This document shows, piece by piece, positions 15,088-21,299 of a DNA stretch of 21,299 nucleotides. Made by a program: the position numbers and the translations under genes. Under the pieces are notes generated by a model that saw only the letters and a program-made list of their open reading frames with translations, searched no databases and had not been told where the DNA came from. Where the stretch lies: the NCBI GenBank assembly GCA_002423465.1, contig DIWG01000068.1:1-21299 (forward strand), written 5' to 3'. Numbering within the stretch: position 1 is the stretch's first letter; each line of letters begins with the position of its first letter. The stretch comes from Syntrophaceae bacterium UBA6112. GTDB lineage: Bacteria > Desulfobacterota > Syntrophia > Syntrophales > UBA5619.

Positions 15088-16563
15088 ATGTCAGATCAAA
15101 AGGTCAAGACGAATCTCTCATCGGAAGGGACGGGTGGTTTTGGAAAGCCATCATATTCCCGATCGGGACAGGCCGATGCCAGGCAGATCCTCCTACATGC
15201 GCTGGAGAGCGTGTTCCCCGAATCGGCTGTGCGGCGCCATGTGAGCTTCGACAAAAAGACGCAGATCCTGACAGTGGACGACCAGAAATATAACCTCGCT
15301 GTCTTCGACAAGATCTTCGTCGTCGGTGGCGGGAAGGCGGGCCGGCGGACCGGCGCCGAACTGGTCGCGATCCTGGGAGACCGGATCACCACGGGCGTGC
15401 TGAACGTCTACCAGGATCAGGCCGCCGAACCCATTTCCGACAAGCTCAGGCTTGCCGCGGCCAACCATCCCACGCCGAACCAGGCAGGCATGGACGGCGC
15501 CAGGGAGATGGTCAGGCTGCTGAAAAGCGCCGATTCGAAAACCCTCGTGATCGCGCTGATCTCGGGCGGCGGTTCGTCGCTCATGGCTCTGCCGGTGGAA
15601 GGGGTCACCCTCGAGGATTACGTGGCGGTCTGCAACCTGCTTCTGACGGTGCCCGTGACGATCGACGAGATCAACGCGGTCCGGAAACATTTCGATCCGC
15701 TCAAGGGTGGCGGGATGCGCAAAATGGCCAAAGATGCCGGCGGCTTCATTTCGCTCGTTCTTTCCGATGTTCCGGTTACCAAGACCGGCGTGGTGGATGA
15801 CTCCTCGGTCATCTCCTCCGGACCGACCGTGGGCGATGAATCGACCTTCGAATCCGCGAAGAAGGTCCTGACGGGCCACGGGATCTGGGAGAAGACCCCT
15901 CCTGCGGTGAAGAAGTATATCGAAGAGAACCTGGGAAGGGAGGAGAACGAAACCCTGCCCATGGACTCGCCTCTGCTCACTAGGGGGAAGAGCCAGTATG
16001 TCATCATCGCCAACAACGACCTGGCGATGGAGGCGGCTGGAGAAAAGGCGAAACAGCTCGGTTACACGGTGCGCCTGATCGGCTGGAAAACGGGCTCGGT
16101 GGCCGACAAGATCAAGGCGGAGGTCTCGCAGGAGATCGAGAACATCTGGAAGGTCGTCTATCCGATGCTGGAAAAAGGCGACGACATCATCTTAGCCGGC
16201 TTCTCCACGGACGGTGTGGACGGCCATTCCGACCTAGCCGGGGCAATTGCCGATCGGCAGACCTTGGCCCTCACCCGCAGCGAAGGGCTCGATTATCGTA
16301 AATACTTGGCGGAATATGACTCGGCCACGCTCTTCAAAAAGATGGGTCTGGATATCAAGACCGGCCCCTCGGGAACGAATGTGGCCGATATCACGTTGGT
16401 TCTGATCGGCAATCCGGGTCGCGGGCGGAAGATCGCCGTTATTTTCGGCGGCGAGGCGACGGTAAACGTGGCGCTGCCGGCGGGTCAGAAACCCGGTTTC
16501 GGCGGCAGGAACAGCCACCTGACGCTGCTGGCCGCCGAGAAATTGGACAAGATGAACGACTAA
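15088..16563 (+). CDS. Glycerate 2-kinase (MOFRL/GckA-TtuD family)
   Basis: This 491-aa cytoplasmic kinase is predicted to phosphorylate D-glycerate to 2-phosphoglycerate, feeding lower glycolysis. The N-terminal domain carries FVVGGGKAGRRTG (77-89), NHPTPN (126-131), LISGGGSSLMALP (157-169) and the NAVRKHFDPLKGGGMRKMA lysine-rich strand (196-214). SSGPT (243-247), GFSTDGVDG and GPSGTNVADI towards the C-terminus are all family motifs. The C-terminal MOFRL domain is expected from about residue 370. The frame also opens at ATG 15064, but ATG 15088 sits 5 nt after AAAAAGGAG and is preferred. The 215 nt before it, apart from the pseudogene end, hold only a 6-bp hairpin (14977-14994). The family is often misnamed hydroxypyruvate reductase. 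The neighbours (2-hydroxyacid dehydrogenase, reductase) support a glyoxylate/glycerate role. Confidence 0.9.
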   Translation: MSDQKVKTNLSSEGTGGFGKPSYSRSGQADARQILLHALESVFPESAVRRHVSFDKKTQILTVDDQKYNLAVFDKIFVVGGGKAGRRTGAELVAILGDRITTGVLNVYQDQAAEPISDKLRLAAANHPTPNQAGMDGAREMVRLLKSADSKTLVIALISGGGSSLMALPVEGVTLEDYVAVCNLLLTVPVTIDEINAVRKHFDPLKGGGMRKMAKDAGGFISLVLSDVPVTKTGVVDDSSVISSGPTVGDESTFESAKKVLTGHGIWEKTPPAVKKYIEENLGREENETLPMDSPLLTRGKSQYVIIANNDLAMEAAGEKAKQLGYTVRLIGWKTGSVADKIKAEVSQEIENIWKVVYPMLEKGDDIILAGFSTDGVDGHSDLAGAIADRQTLALTRSEGLDYRKYLAEYDSATLFKKMGLDIKTGPSGTNVADITLVLIGNPGRGRKIAVIFGGEATVNVALPAGQKPGFGGRNSHLTLLAAEKLDKMND

Positions 16564-16591
16564 TTGACTATTTATTCAAGGAGTTTGTGCG

Positions 16592-19500
16592 ATGAGTACA
16601 GAAGCGAAATCAGAAAATGCAGCAGCGATGAACGGATGCCCCGACAAGGAGTTCATCCGCAAGGAGTTGATCGCGGCAGGCATCGCTGAATCGAAGATCG
16701 AAACCAGCCAGGCGGGATGCTTGGGTTACTCTTATGACGTGGGCCCGATTAGCCTGACCCCGCTCGCGGTGGTCGGTGTGGCGAGCCATGCCGACGTGGA
16801 AAAGGCGGTGCAATTCGCCCATGAGAACCGCATCCCCATCAATGCCCGCGGCGCGGGAAGCGGACTGCCCGGCCAGTCCGTGGGTGCCGGCATCGTGCTG
16901 GACATGCGCTCCCTGGACAAGATGGAGATCCTGGCGGACCATCCCGAGGGGGGCAAGATCGTCCTTTCGCAGGCCGGCGTGATCTGCACGCGGCTGAACA
17001 ACTTCCTGAAGTCCTACAACGTTTTTCTGGCTTCCTACCCGGCATCCACCGACATGGCGACCATCGGAGGGATGATCGCCAACAACGCCTCGGGGGCCAA
17101 CTCCTGTAAGCTCGGCACCACCATGCACCAGGTGCTGGATCTGCGCATGGTCCTGGCCGACGGGACGAGCGTGTGGACCTCGGAGATCGACTCCGGCAAA
17201 GAGCCCTGGAAGAAGATCCTGGAGCTGGTCCGCAAGAACGCGGAGGTGATCAAGCGTGATTTCCCCTGCGTCCCCAAGAACTCCTCGGGTTACGACGTCC
17301 TGGACATCTCGAATCAGCTGGAACAGGGGGTTCCGGTCGACTGGTCCCGGCTTTTTGCCCACTCCGAGGGGACCCTGGGGATCGTTACGGAGGCCAAATT
17401 GAGGGCGTTGCCACTGGCGAGACAGAAGGCGACCTGTAGCGTCTACTTCACGGACTTGAAGGAGGCGTGCAGCGCCATCCCCACGATCTACGACATGGGA
17501 CCGTCCTGTTTCGATACCGCGGTGACGACCAACCTCGACATCATCCGCCAGCGCTTTCCGGCCCTGGGCATCCGGGAAGACGCCAAGGTGATGTACCTGA
17601 TCGAGTTCGACGATGTCGTCGTCAAGGCGGACCCGAAGGACCCGGCCAAGAGGATCGGCCAGATCTACCTGATGGAGAAGCAGGCGGCCGCCGACCTGAT
17701 ACAGAGCCAGGTCAAGGAACTCAAGGAGCTGCTGGACAAGAAATACTCCAACTCGTTTTTCGGTTTCGACGTGGCCATGGAGCCTGCCAAGCAGGATGCC
17801 CTTTGGTTGGGACGGCGCAGCGCCCTGCAGGTCCTCCATACCTACGACCCGGCGAAAAGGCCGCTGACGATGATCGAATGCGTCGTCATCCCCAGGGATG
17901 AGGCGAAGATCGCCGAGTTCATCGGTTACATGGAAGAGGTGCTCGGGGAAGAGCAGGTGGTGGCCGGGACCCACGGCCATGCGGGCGATTGCAACTTCCA
18001 TGTCTACCTGCTACTCAACCTGAGCCAGAAGCTTGACCGGGAGAAACTGATCCACGTCATGAGCAAGATCACCAAGAAGGTGGCCGACCTGGGCGGGAGC
18101 ATGAGTGCGGAACATGCGGATGGGAGAACCCGGGGGATCATTCTGCCCCACGTGTTCGGGCTGGGGCTCTTCGACCTCTTCGTCCGGATCAAGGACCTGA
18201 TGGATCCGGGGCATACCTTGCATCCGGGCGTCAAGATCATCCCCGAGGCGCGCAACAAGGATCTCGCCCAGGCTGTCGAAGAGATGGTCGGGATCGAGGA
18301 GAAGGACAGCCGGCTGAACTTGACCCGCTTCCGCGACTTCTCCCACCTCTACAGCGGCGCCTGCTCCTTCTGCTCCCAGTGCGCGGATAGCTGTCCCGTG
18401 TTCCAGAAGCTGTCGGGAGAGTTCAAGACCCGCTCCGAGGCGGCCCCCGCCTTCAAGCGGGCACTGGCGACGGCCATGGACGTCAACAAGGAGCTCGCAA
18501 CCACCCTGAAGGACGATCCGCTGGTCCGGAAAATCTTCGATCTCTGCCTGCTCTGCGGCCAGTGCACGTTCAAATGCGCCACGAACGCGAGCATGCGCGA
18601 TATCGTGATCAAGATGCGGGAAACGGAGCGCAGCAAGGTGGTCGCCCCGGCGATCGATTACATCATGGCCCATCCGGGGCTCTACAAGGCGCTGATCAGC
18701 CTGCTGGGTGCGACCCAGGGGCTCTGGTCCAACCGGGTGAGCCGCAAGCTGATCTCCATTCTACCCAAGGAGCTGTTCCCTACGCGCCTCCCGTATCAGC
18801 GCTACCTGCCGAAGCTGGCGGGAAGCAGCCTCAAGTCCAGGTACCCGGAACTGGTCGATATCCCCGCCTCCCAGGCGAAGATCGCCTATTTCTACGGCTG
18901 TAGCTCGGATCTTTTCGAGGAGCCGATCGCGGACAGTTTTATCCACGTCGCGCAGGAGAACGGCTGGAAAGTCTCTTTGCCCCCGCAGCGTTGCTGCGGA
19001 GAGCCGTTCAGCGCCGTAGGGAATATCGAGGAGGCTCACCGGCTGGCCCGATATAATATCGACCAGCTTCTCGATTTCAAATACGTGATCGCCCATTGTC
19101 CCTCCTGCCTGTACGGCATCAAGGAATATGCCAAAGACTTTGCCAGGATCAAAGACAAGGCCTATGAGGAAAAGGCCCTGGCGCTGATCGGGAAACTTTA
19201 TGAACCGGCGCAGTTCATCATGGAGGTGATCGGGGTCGACAAGCTCAAGAAGCCTTCCAAAAAGCTCGGGAAAAAGGTCACCGTCCACCTCTCCTGCCAT
19301 GAAAAACTGGGCGAGAAGATGACGGCCACCCCCAACCATACCCGCGCCCTGCTGAAACAGATTCCCGGGCTGGAGATCGTCGAGATGGAGGGGGCCAACG
19401 ACTGCTGCGGTCTGGCCGGTCCGTGGGGGCTGGGAGAGCACTACGACCAGACCCTGAAGCTCCGCGAGGCCAAGATCAAGAACATCATGGATTCCAACGC

Positions 19501-19624
19501 GGACATCGTCACAAGCTGGTGCTTCGGCTGCATGATGCAGATGAAGGACGGCCTGAAGCAGAAGGGAAACGCGATCGAGGTGAAGCATCCCCTGGAACTG
19601 CTGAGCGATGCCTACGATCGATAG
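16592..19624 (+). CDS. Fused FAD/Fe-S 2-hydroxyacid dehydrogenase (GlcD-GlcF-like; D-lactate/glycolate type)
   Basis: This is a 1010-aa fusion of two proteins that are separate in GlcD/GlcF systems. The N-terminal half is a PCMH/VAO-type FAD domain: NARGAGSGLPGQSVGAGIVLDM (84-105), ASTDMATIGGMIANNASGAN (151-170), HGHAGDCNFH (461-470) and SAEHADGRTRG (505-515). The second half has two ferredoxin-like [4Fe-4S] motifs, C591/C594/C597/C601 and C652/C655/C658/C662. Two CCG domains follow, with CCGEPF (801-806) and CCGLAGPWGLG (938-948), which bind further Fe-S. It oxidises a 2-hydroxyacid such as D-lactate, glycolate or D-glycerate and probably passes electrons to quinone or ETF. No signal peptide is seen. 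The ATG follows AAGGAG (16579-16584), 28 nt after the kinase, so they are co-transcribed. The exact substrate is unknown; the genes beside it favour glycolate or glycerate-related chemistry. Confidence 0.93.
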   Translation: MSTEAKSENAAAMNGCPDKEFIRKELIAAGIAESKIETSQAGCLGYSYDVGPISLTPLAVVGVASHADVEKAVQFAHENRIPINARGAGSGLPGQSVGAGIVLDMRSLDKMEILADHPEGGKIVLSQAGVICTRLNNFLKSYNVFLASYPASTDMATIGGMIANNASGANSCKLGTTMHQVLDLRMVLADGTSVWTSEIDSGKEPWKKILELVRKNAEVIKRDFPCVPKNSSGYDVLDISNQLEQGVPVDWSRLFAHSEGTLGIVTEAKLRALPLARQKATCSVYFTDLKEACSAIPTIYDMGPSCFDTAVTTNLDIIRQRFPALGIREDAKVMYLIEFDDVVVKADPKDPAKRIGQIYLMEKQAAADLIQSQVKELKELLDKKYSNSFFGFDVAMEPAKQDALWLGRRSALQVLHTYDPAKRPLTMIECVVIPRDEAKIAEFIGYMEEVLGEEQVVAGTHGHAGDCNFHVYLLLNLSQKLDREKLIHVMSKITKKVADLGGSMSAEHADGRTRGIILPHVFGLGLFDLFVRIKDLMDPGHTLHPGVKIIPEARNKDLAQAVEEMVGIEEKDSRLNLTRFRDFSHLYSGACSFCSQCADSCPVFQKLSGEFKTRSEAAPAFKRALATAMDVNKELATTLKDDPLVRKIFDLCLLCGQCTFKCATNASMRDIVIKMRETERSKVVAPAIDYIMAHPGLYKALISLLGATQGLWSNRVSRKLISILPKELFPTRLPYQRYLPKLAGSSLKSRYPELVDIPASQAKIAYFYGCSSDLFEEPIADSFIHVAQENGWKVSLPPQRCCGEPFSAVGNIEEAHRLARYNIDQLLDFKYVIAHCPSCLYGIKEYAKDFARIKDKAYEEKALALIGKLYEPAQFIMEVIGVDKLKKPSKKLGKKVTVHLSCHEKLGEKMTATPNHTRALLKQIPGLEIVEMEGANDCCGLAGPWGLGEHYDQTLKLREAKIKNIMDSNADIVTSWCFGCMMQMKDGLKQKGNAIEVKHPLELLSDAYDR

Positions 19625-19703
19625 AAAGCCTGTCTGCGATGCCCTTGGCTCTCTATAGGTTCACAGAGAACATTCGTCCATCACTACATTCAGAGGAGAC
19701 AAC

Positions 19704-19988
19704 ATGACTACTGTTACGCAGGCAACACCAATCGGATTCATCGGTCTTGGCGTCATGGGGAAATCCATGGTTCACAACCTGATCAAGGTGGGATTCAGTG
19801 TCACGTTACATAACCGAAGCCGCGGCCCGGTCGATGAACTGGTCCAGGAAGGCGCTCACGCAGCCGGGTCGCCAGCCGAGGTTGCCTCGATGTCCGAAAT
19901 CATTGGCCTATGTCTTCCGGACACGCCGGACGTGGGAAAAGTACTGTTCGGCGAAAACGGGGTAGCTGCTAGGAGAAGGCTTCAGTAA
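19704..19988 (+). pseudogene. Truncated beta-hydroxyacid dehydrogenase (tartronate-semialdehyde reductase/3-hydroxyisobutyrate dehydrogenase-like), Rossmann part only
   Basis: The 94-aa frame begins IGFIGLGVMGKSMVHNLIKVG, the diagnostic NAD(P)-binding GxGxMG motif of the 6-phosphogluconate/3-hydroxyisobutyrate dehydrogenase superfamily, with LHNRSRG (36-42) and CLPDTPDVGKVLFGENGV (69-86). Full members have about 290-300 residues. Sequence identity stops near residue 88 (about nt 19968), and the substrate- and catalytic-lysine-bearing C-terminal domain is missing. No continuation was found in any frame downstream. A good AGAGGAG site (about 19693) precedes the ATG, so the gene was once normal. 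As a GarR-type enzyme it would convert tartronate semialdehyde to glycerate, feeding the glycerate kinase. The break coincides with entry into AT-rich, IS-associated DNA, which suggests insertion or deletion by mobile DNA. Confidence 0.8.
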
Positions 19989-20042
19989 TGCCGACCCGCA
20001 GGCGCGAGGGTTTCTGATAAGGTCAGGATAGGAGGGAAGAGG

Positions 20043-20630
20043 ATGACAAGTGAGCATTGTGCTTCATGCAGATCAGGGGACAGTCTGCAACTCTCCACCG
20101 TTTACCTAGCGTTGAAGCACTGCTTCAGGAGCACGAGTGCGCACGGAACTAGCGAGACCACATTCTACACAAGGCTCTTCACTGACATTACACCCGAAAG
20201 CTTTTACCTTTGCCCAGCTTGCATCGCATTCAATAGTGCCACCCAAGCGCTGCGGCAAGAACGATCGCTAAGGCGGTGGTGTGCAGCGCTTACTGCGGTA
20301 GTGCTACTCTGGACACCATGGGTCTGGACGCTTAGCATGGACTCCTTCCATATCTGCTCAGGACTCTTTTTTTTTGGCGGCAGTTGTCTTACACTCAGTA
20401 ACATTCTAAAAAAGTACCTAGACCTTCAAGTTGATCTGGCTAGTGGCAAGCCTGCAATGGCGGCAAAGGAAGTATGCTTTCAGGTCTGCCAGCAGGATTA
20501 CGAAATTCTTCTTAAAATGGCACAACAGCAGCGGGAAATACTAGGAGAGCATCACATGACGACAGTAGAAATTGCTTGCCTTACCAAGCATGAACTGATG
20601 GGACAAAGGCGCAGAGATAAGATAGGTTAA
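20043..20630 (+). CDS. Hypothetical membrane protein with N-terminal zinc-ribbon-like cysteines
   Basis: I do not recognise this 195-aa protein. It starts after a good AGGAGG (20030-20035). The N-terminus holds two CxxC pairs, CASC (6-9) and CPAC (57-60), likely to bind zinc as a split ribbon. Two hydrophobic segments follow, about 79-97 (rich in W and L) and 102-121, then a polar, helical tail (about 122-195) with a Q-rich portion. An N-in or N-out topology with a short loop is possible. The base composition is more AT-rich than the catabolic genes, and it sits between a truncated gene and an IS element, so it was probably acquired. There is no link to the metabolic genes. It could be non-functional cargo; the ribosome site and long frame argue for a real gene. 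Confidence 0.6.
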   Translation: MTSEHCASCRSGDSLQLSTVYLALKHCFRSTSAHGTSETTFYTRLFTDITPESFYLCPACIAFNSATQALRQERSLRRWCAALTAVVLLWTPWVWTLSMDSFHICSGLFFFGGSCLTLSNILKKYLDLQVDLASGKPAMAAKEVCFQVCQQDYEILLKMAQQQREILGEHHMTTVEIACLTKHELMGQRRRDKIG

Positions 20631-20978
20631 ATAGATAGACCTTCTCATGCTGGCGATCATCCATAATGTTGTGAAAGAAAACTCTCCATGCATTAGTTCT
20701 GGAGAACTCCAACCAGATCACTGCAACTAATGTCGTGCTCATTGGGTTCCGTTTTGTTGTGATAAGGGTCTCTCCATTGTCAAGACAAAAAACGGGCTGT
20801 ATATGGTGCATGGTGTTAGCCTGCACGGGTTTTGGGTTTAACCGTTCCTTGACGATATAGGCTCATCACCCTTATCTCTCCTACCTGAGACTTTTCTTCT
20901 ACAGTTGTTTGGAGCCCGTCATTGTAAGTTGTCGTAATGTTTATGCCGCTCTTTGAAAAATCCAAAAATTCTCAAGGT
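20631..20978. other. AT-rich stretch with no recognisable gene
   Basis: About 350 nt lie between the zinc-ribbon protein and the insertion sequence. An 81-codon minus-strand frame (20581-20826) overlaps the upstream gene and has no recognisable motif. A short TCTCCA...TGGAGA inverted repeat occurs near 20685-20705. I see no promoter, RNA gene or protein relic that I can support. Confidence 0.5.
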
Positions 20979-20990
20979 TGTGGTGCCACA
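20979..20990 (+). repeat. Candidate left terminus of the IS1634-type element
   Basis: TGTGGTGCCACA is a near-perfect 12-nt palindrome (TGTGG/CCACA arms) 74 nt before the transposase start, at the place an insertion-sequence end would be expected. The matching right end lies outside the window, so this is a guess from position and symmetry. Confidence 0.3.
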
Positions 20991-21007
20991 GAATATGCTT
21001 GTAACTC

Positions 21008-21036
21008 TTGACATTCTAAAGACATTCTCCTAAACA
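21008..21036 (+). promoter_or_regulatory. Possible sigma70-type promoter for the transposase
   Basis: A perfect TTGACA (21008-21013) is followed by a 17-nt spacer and TAAACA (21031-21036), a poor match to TATAAT. It lies about 28 nt before the transposase ATG, just ahead of its AGGAGG site (21052-21057). Confidence 0.4.
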
Positions 21037-21063
21037 TGAGGTGGCTAATACAGGAGGCGCCCC

Positions 21064-21299
21064 ATGTTTGCGAGAGTGAAAAAATCCGGTTTGTATGAGT
21101 ACCTCCAGATCGTCCAAAACCGGCGGGAAGGAACCAAGACCATCCAACGGGTCGTCGCCACTATCGGCCGAATGGATCAGATCCAGGAGAAGGGCGAGAT
21201 CGAGAACCTGGTGCGCTCCCTCTCCCGATTTTCTGAAAAGGTTCTTCTGGTCCTCTCCGGGAGGAGCGACGTCCGGGCGGATGCGAAGAAGATCGGTCC
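21064..21299 (+). mobile_element. IS1634-family transposase, N-terminal part
   Basis: The frame from ATG 21064 runs off the right edge with 78 full codons. It reads FARVKKSGLYEYLQIVQNRR, then RVVATIGRMDQIQEKGEIENL and SLSRFSEKVLLVLSGRSDV, ending ADAKKIGP. This is the strongly conserved beginning of IS1634-family DDE transposases, which are about 450-600 residues. The start is fixed by AGGAGG (21052-21057) with 6-nt spacing. Whether the element is intact cannot be told because only the first part is present. Its closeness to the truncated reductase suggests a role in the rearrangement. Confidence 0.85.

Noticed and set aside
16610..18001. 463-codon minus-strand frame
   Set aside because: It lies fully inside the well-supported FAD domain of the fusion protein; long antisense frames are common in GC-rich genes.
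20581..20826. 81-codon minus-strand frame in the AT-rich stretch
   Set aside because: It overlaps the end of the zinc-ribbon gene, has no clear ribosome site and no motif; the evidence is too weak to call a gene.

Overview
The window looks like a chromosomal catabolic region of a strictly anaerobic Gram-negative bacterium, most likely a Desulfobacterota (Syntrophia-like, 'deltaproteobacterial') syntroph. This is inferred from the gene mix: a TRAP uptake system, CaiB/BaiF CoA-transferases, acyl-CoA dehydrogenase, crotonases, a tungsten-type aldehyde:ferredoxin oxidoreductase (AOR) with its own MoaD-like partner, and a fused FAD/Fe-S 2-hydroxyacid dehydrogenase. Every supported gene is on the + strand. 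Coding DNA is GC-rich by eye; the last ~1.1 kb is visibly more AT-rich and looks foreign.

Layout. 3-767 is the C-terminal part of an Ldh2/malate-lactate-type NAD(P) dehydrogenase cut by the window edge. 922-4629 holds an acyl-CoA dehydrogenase and two tandem CaiB/BaiF CoA-transferases. 4754-7819 is a complete TRAP transporter (dctP, dctQ, dctM) with a perfect 12-bp hairpin between dctP and dctQ. 7924-11291 holds a MoaD/ThiS-like protein ending in GG, an AOR and an iron-containing alcohol dehydrogenase, closed by a strong Rho-independent terminator. A remnant of a TctA-type permease follows at about 11482-11664. 11718-14872 holds an intact crotonase, a translationally coupled divergent flavoprotein of the fumarate-reductase superfamily, and a clearly broken second crotonase. 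15088-19988 holds glycerate 2-kinase, a 1010-aa GlcD-GlcF-type fusion and a 3'-truncated tartronate-semialdehyde-reductase/3-hydroxyisobutyrate-dehydrogenase-like gene. The end carries an unrecognised zinc-ribbon membrane protein, a gene-poor AT-rich stretch and the 5' part of an IS1634-family transposase running off the edge.

How the genes may work together (inference). The TRAP system imports an organic acid. The CoA-transferases activate it, and the acyl-CoA dehydrogenase and crotonase dehydrogenate and hydrate the acyl-CoA. AOR and the alcohol dehydrogenase interconvert acid, aldehyde and alcohol while balancing ferredoxin and NAD(H). The second module (GlcDF-like fusion, reductase, glycerate 2-kinase) resembles a 2-hydroxyacid/glyoxylate-to-2-phosphoglycerate branch. 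The substrate cannot be read from the sequence, and no regulator gene lies in the window.

The right half shows genome decay: a permease remnant, a crotonase with an internal stop and deletion, and a reductase cut after its Rossmann domain next to an insertion sequence. I found no CRISPR array, tRNA, rRNA or phage genes. The most unusual intact gene is the crotonase-coupled flavoprotein, which lacks several hallmark residues of succinate dehydrogenase/fumarate reductase.
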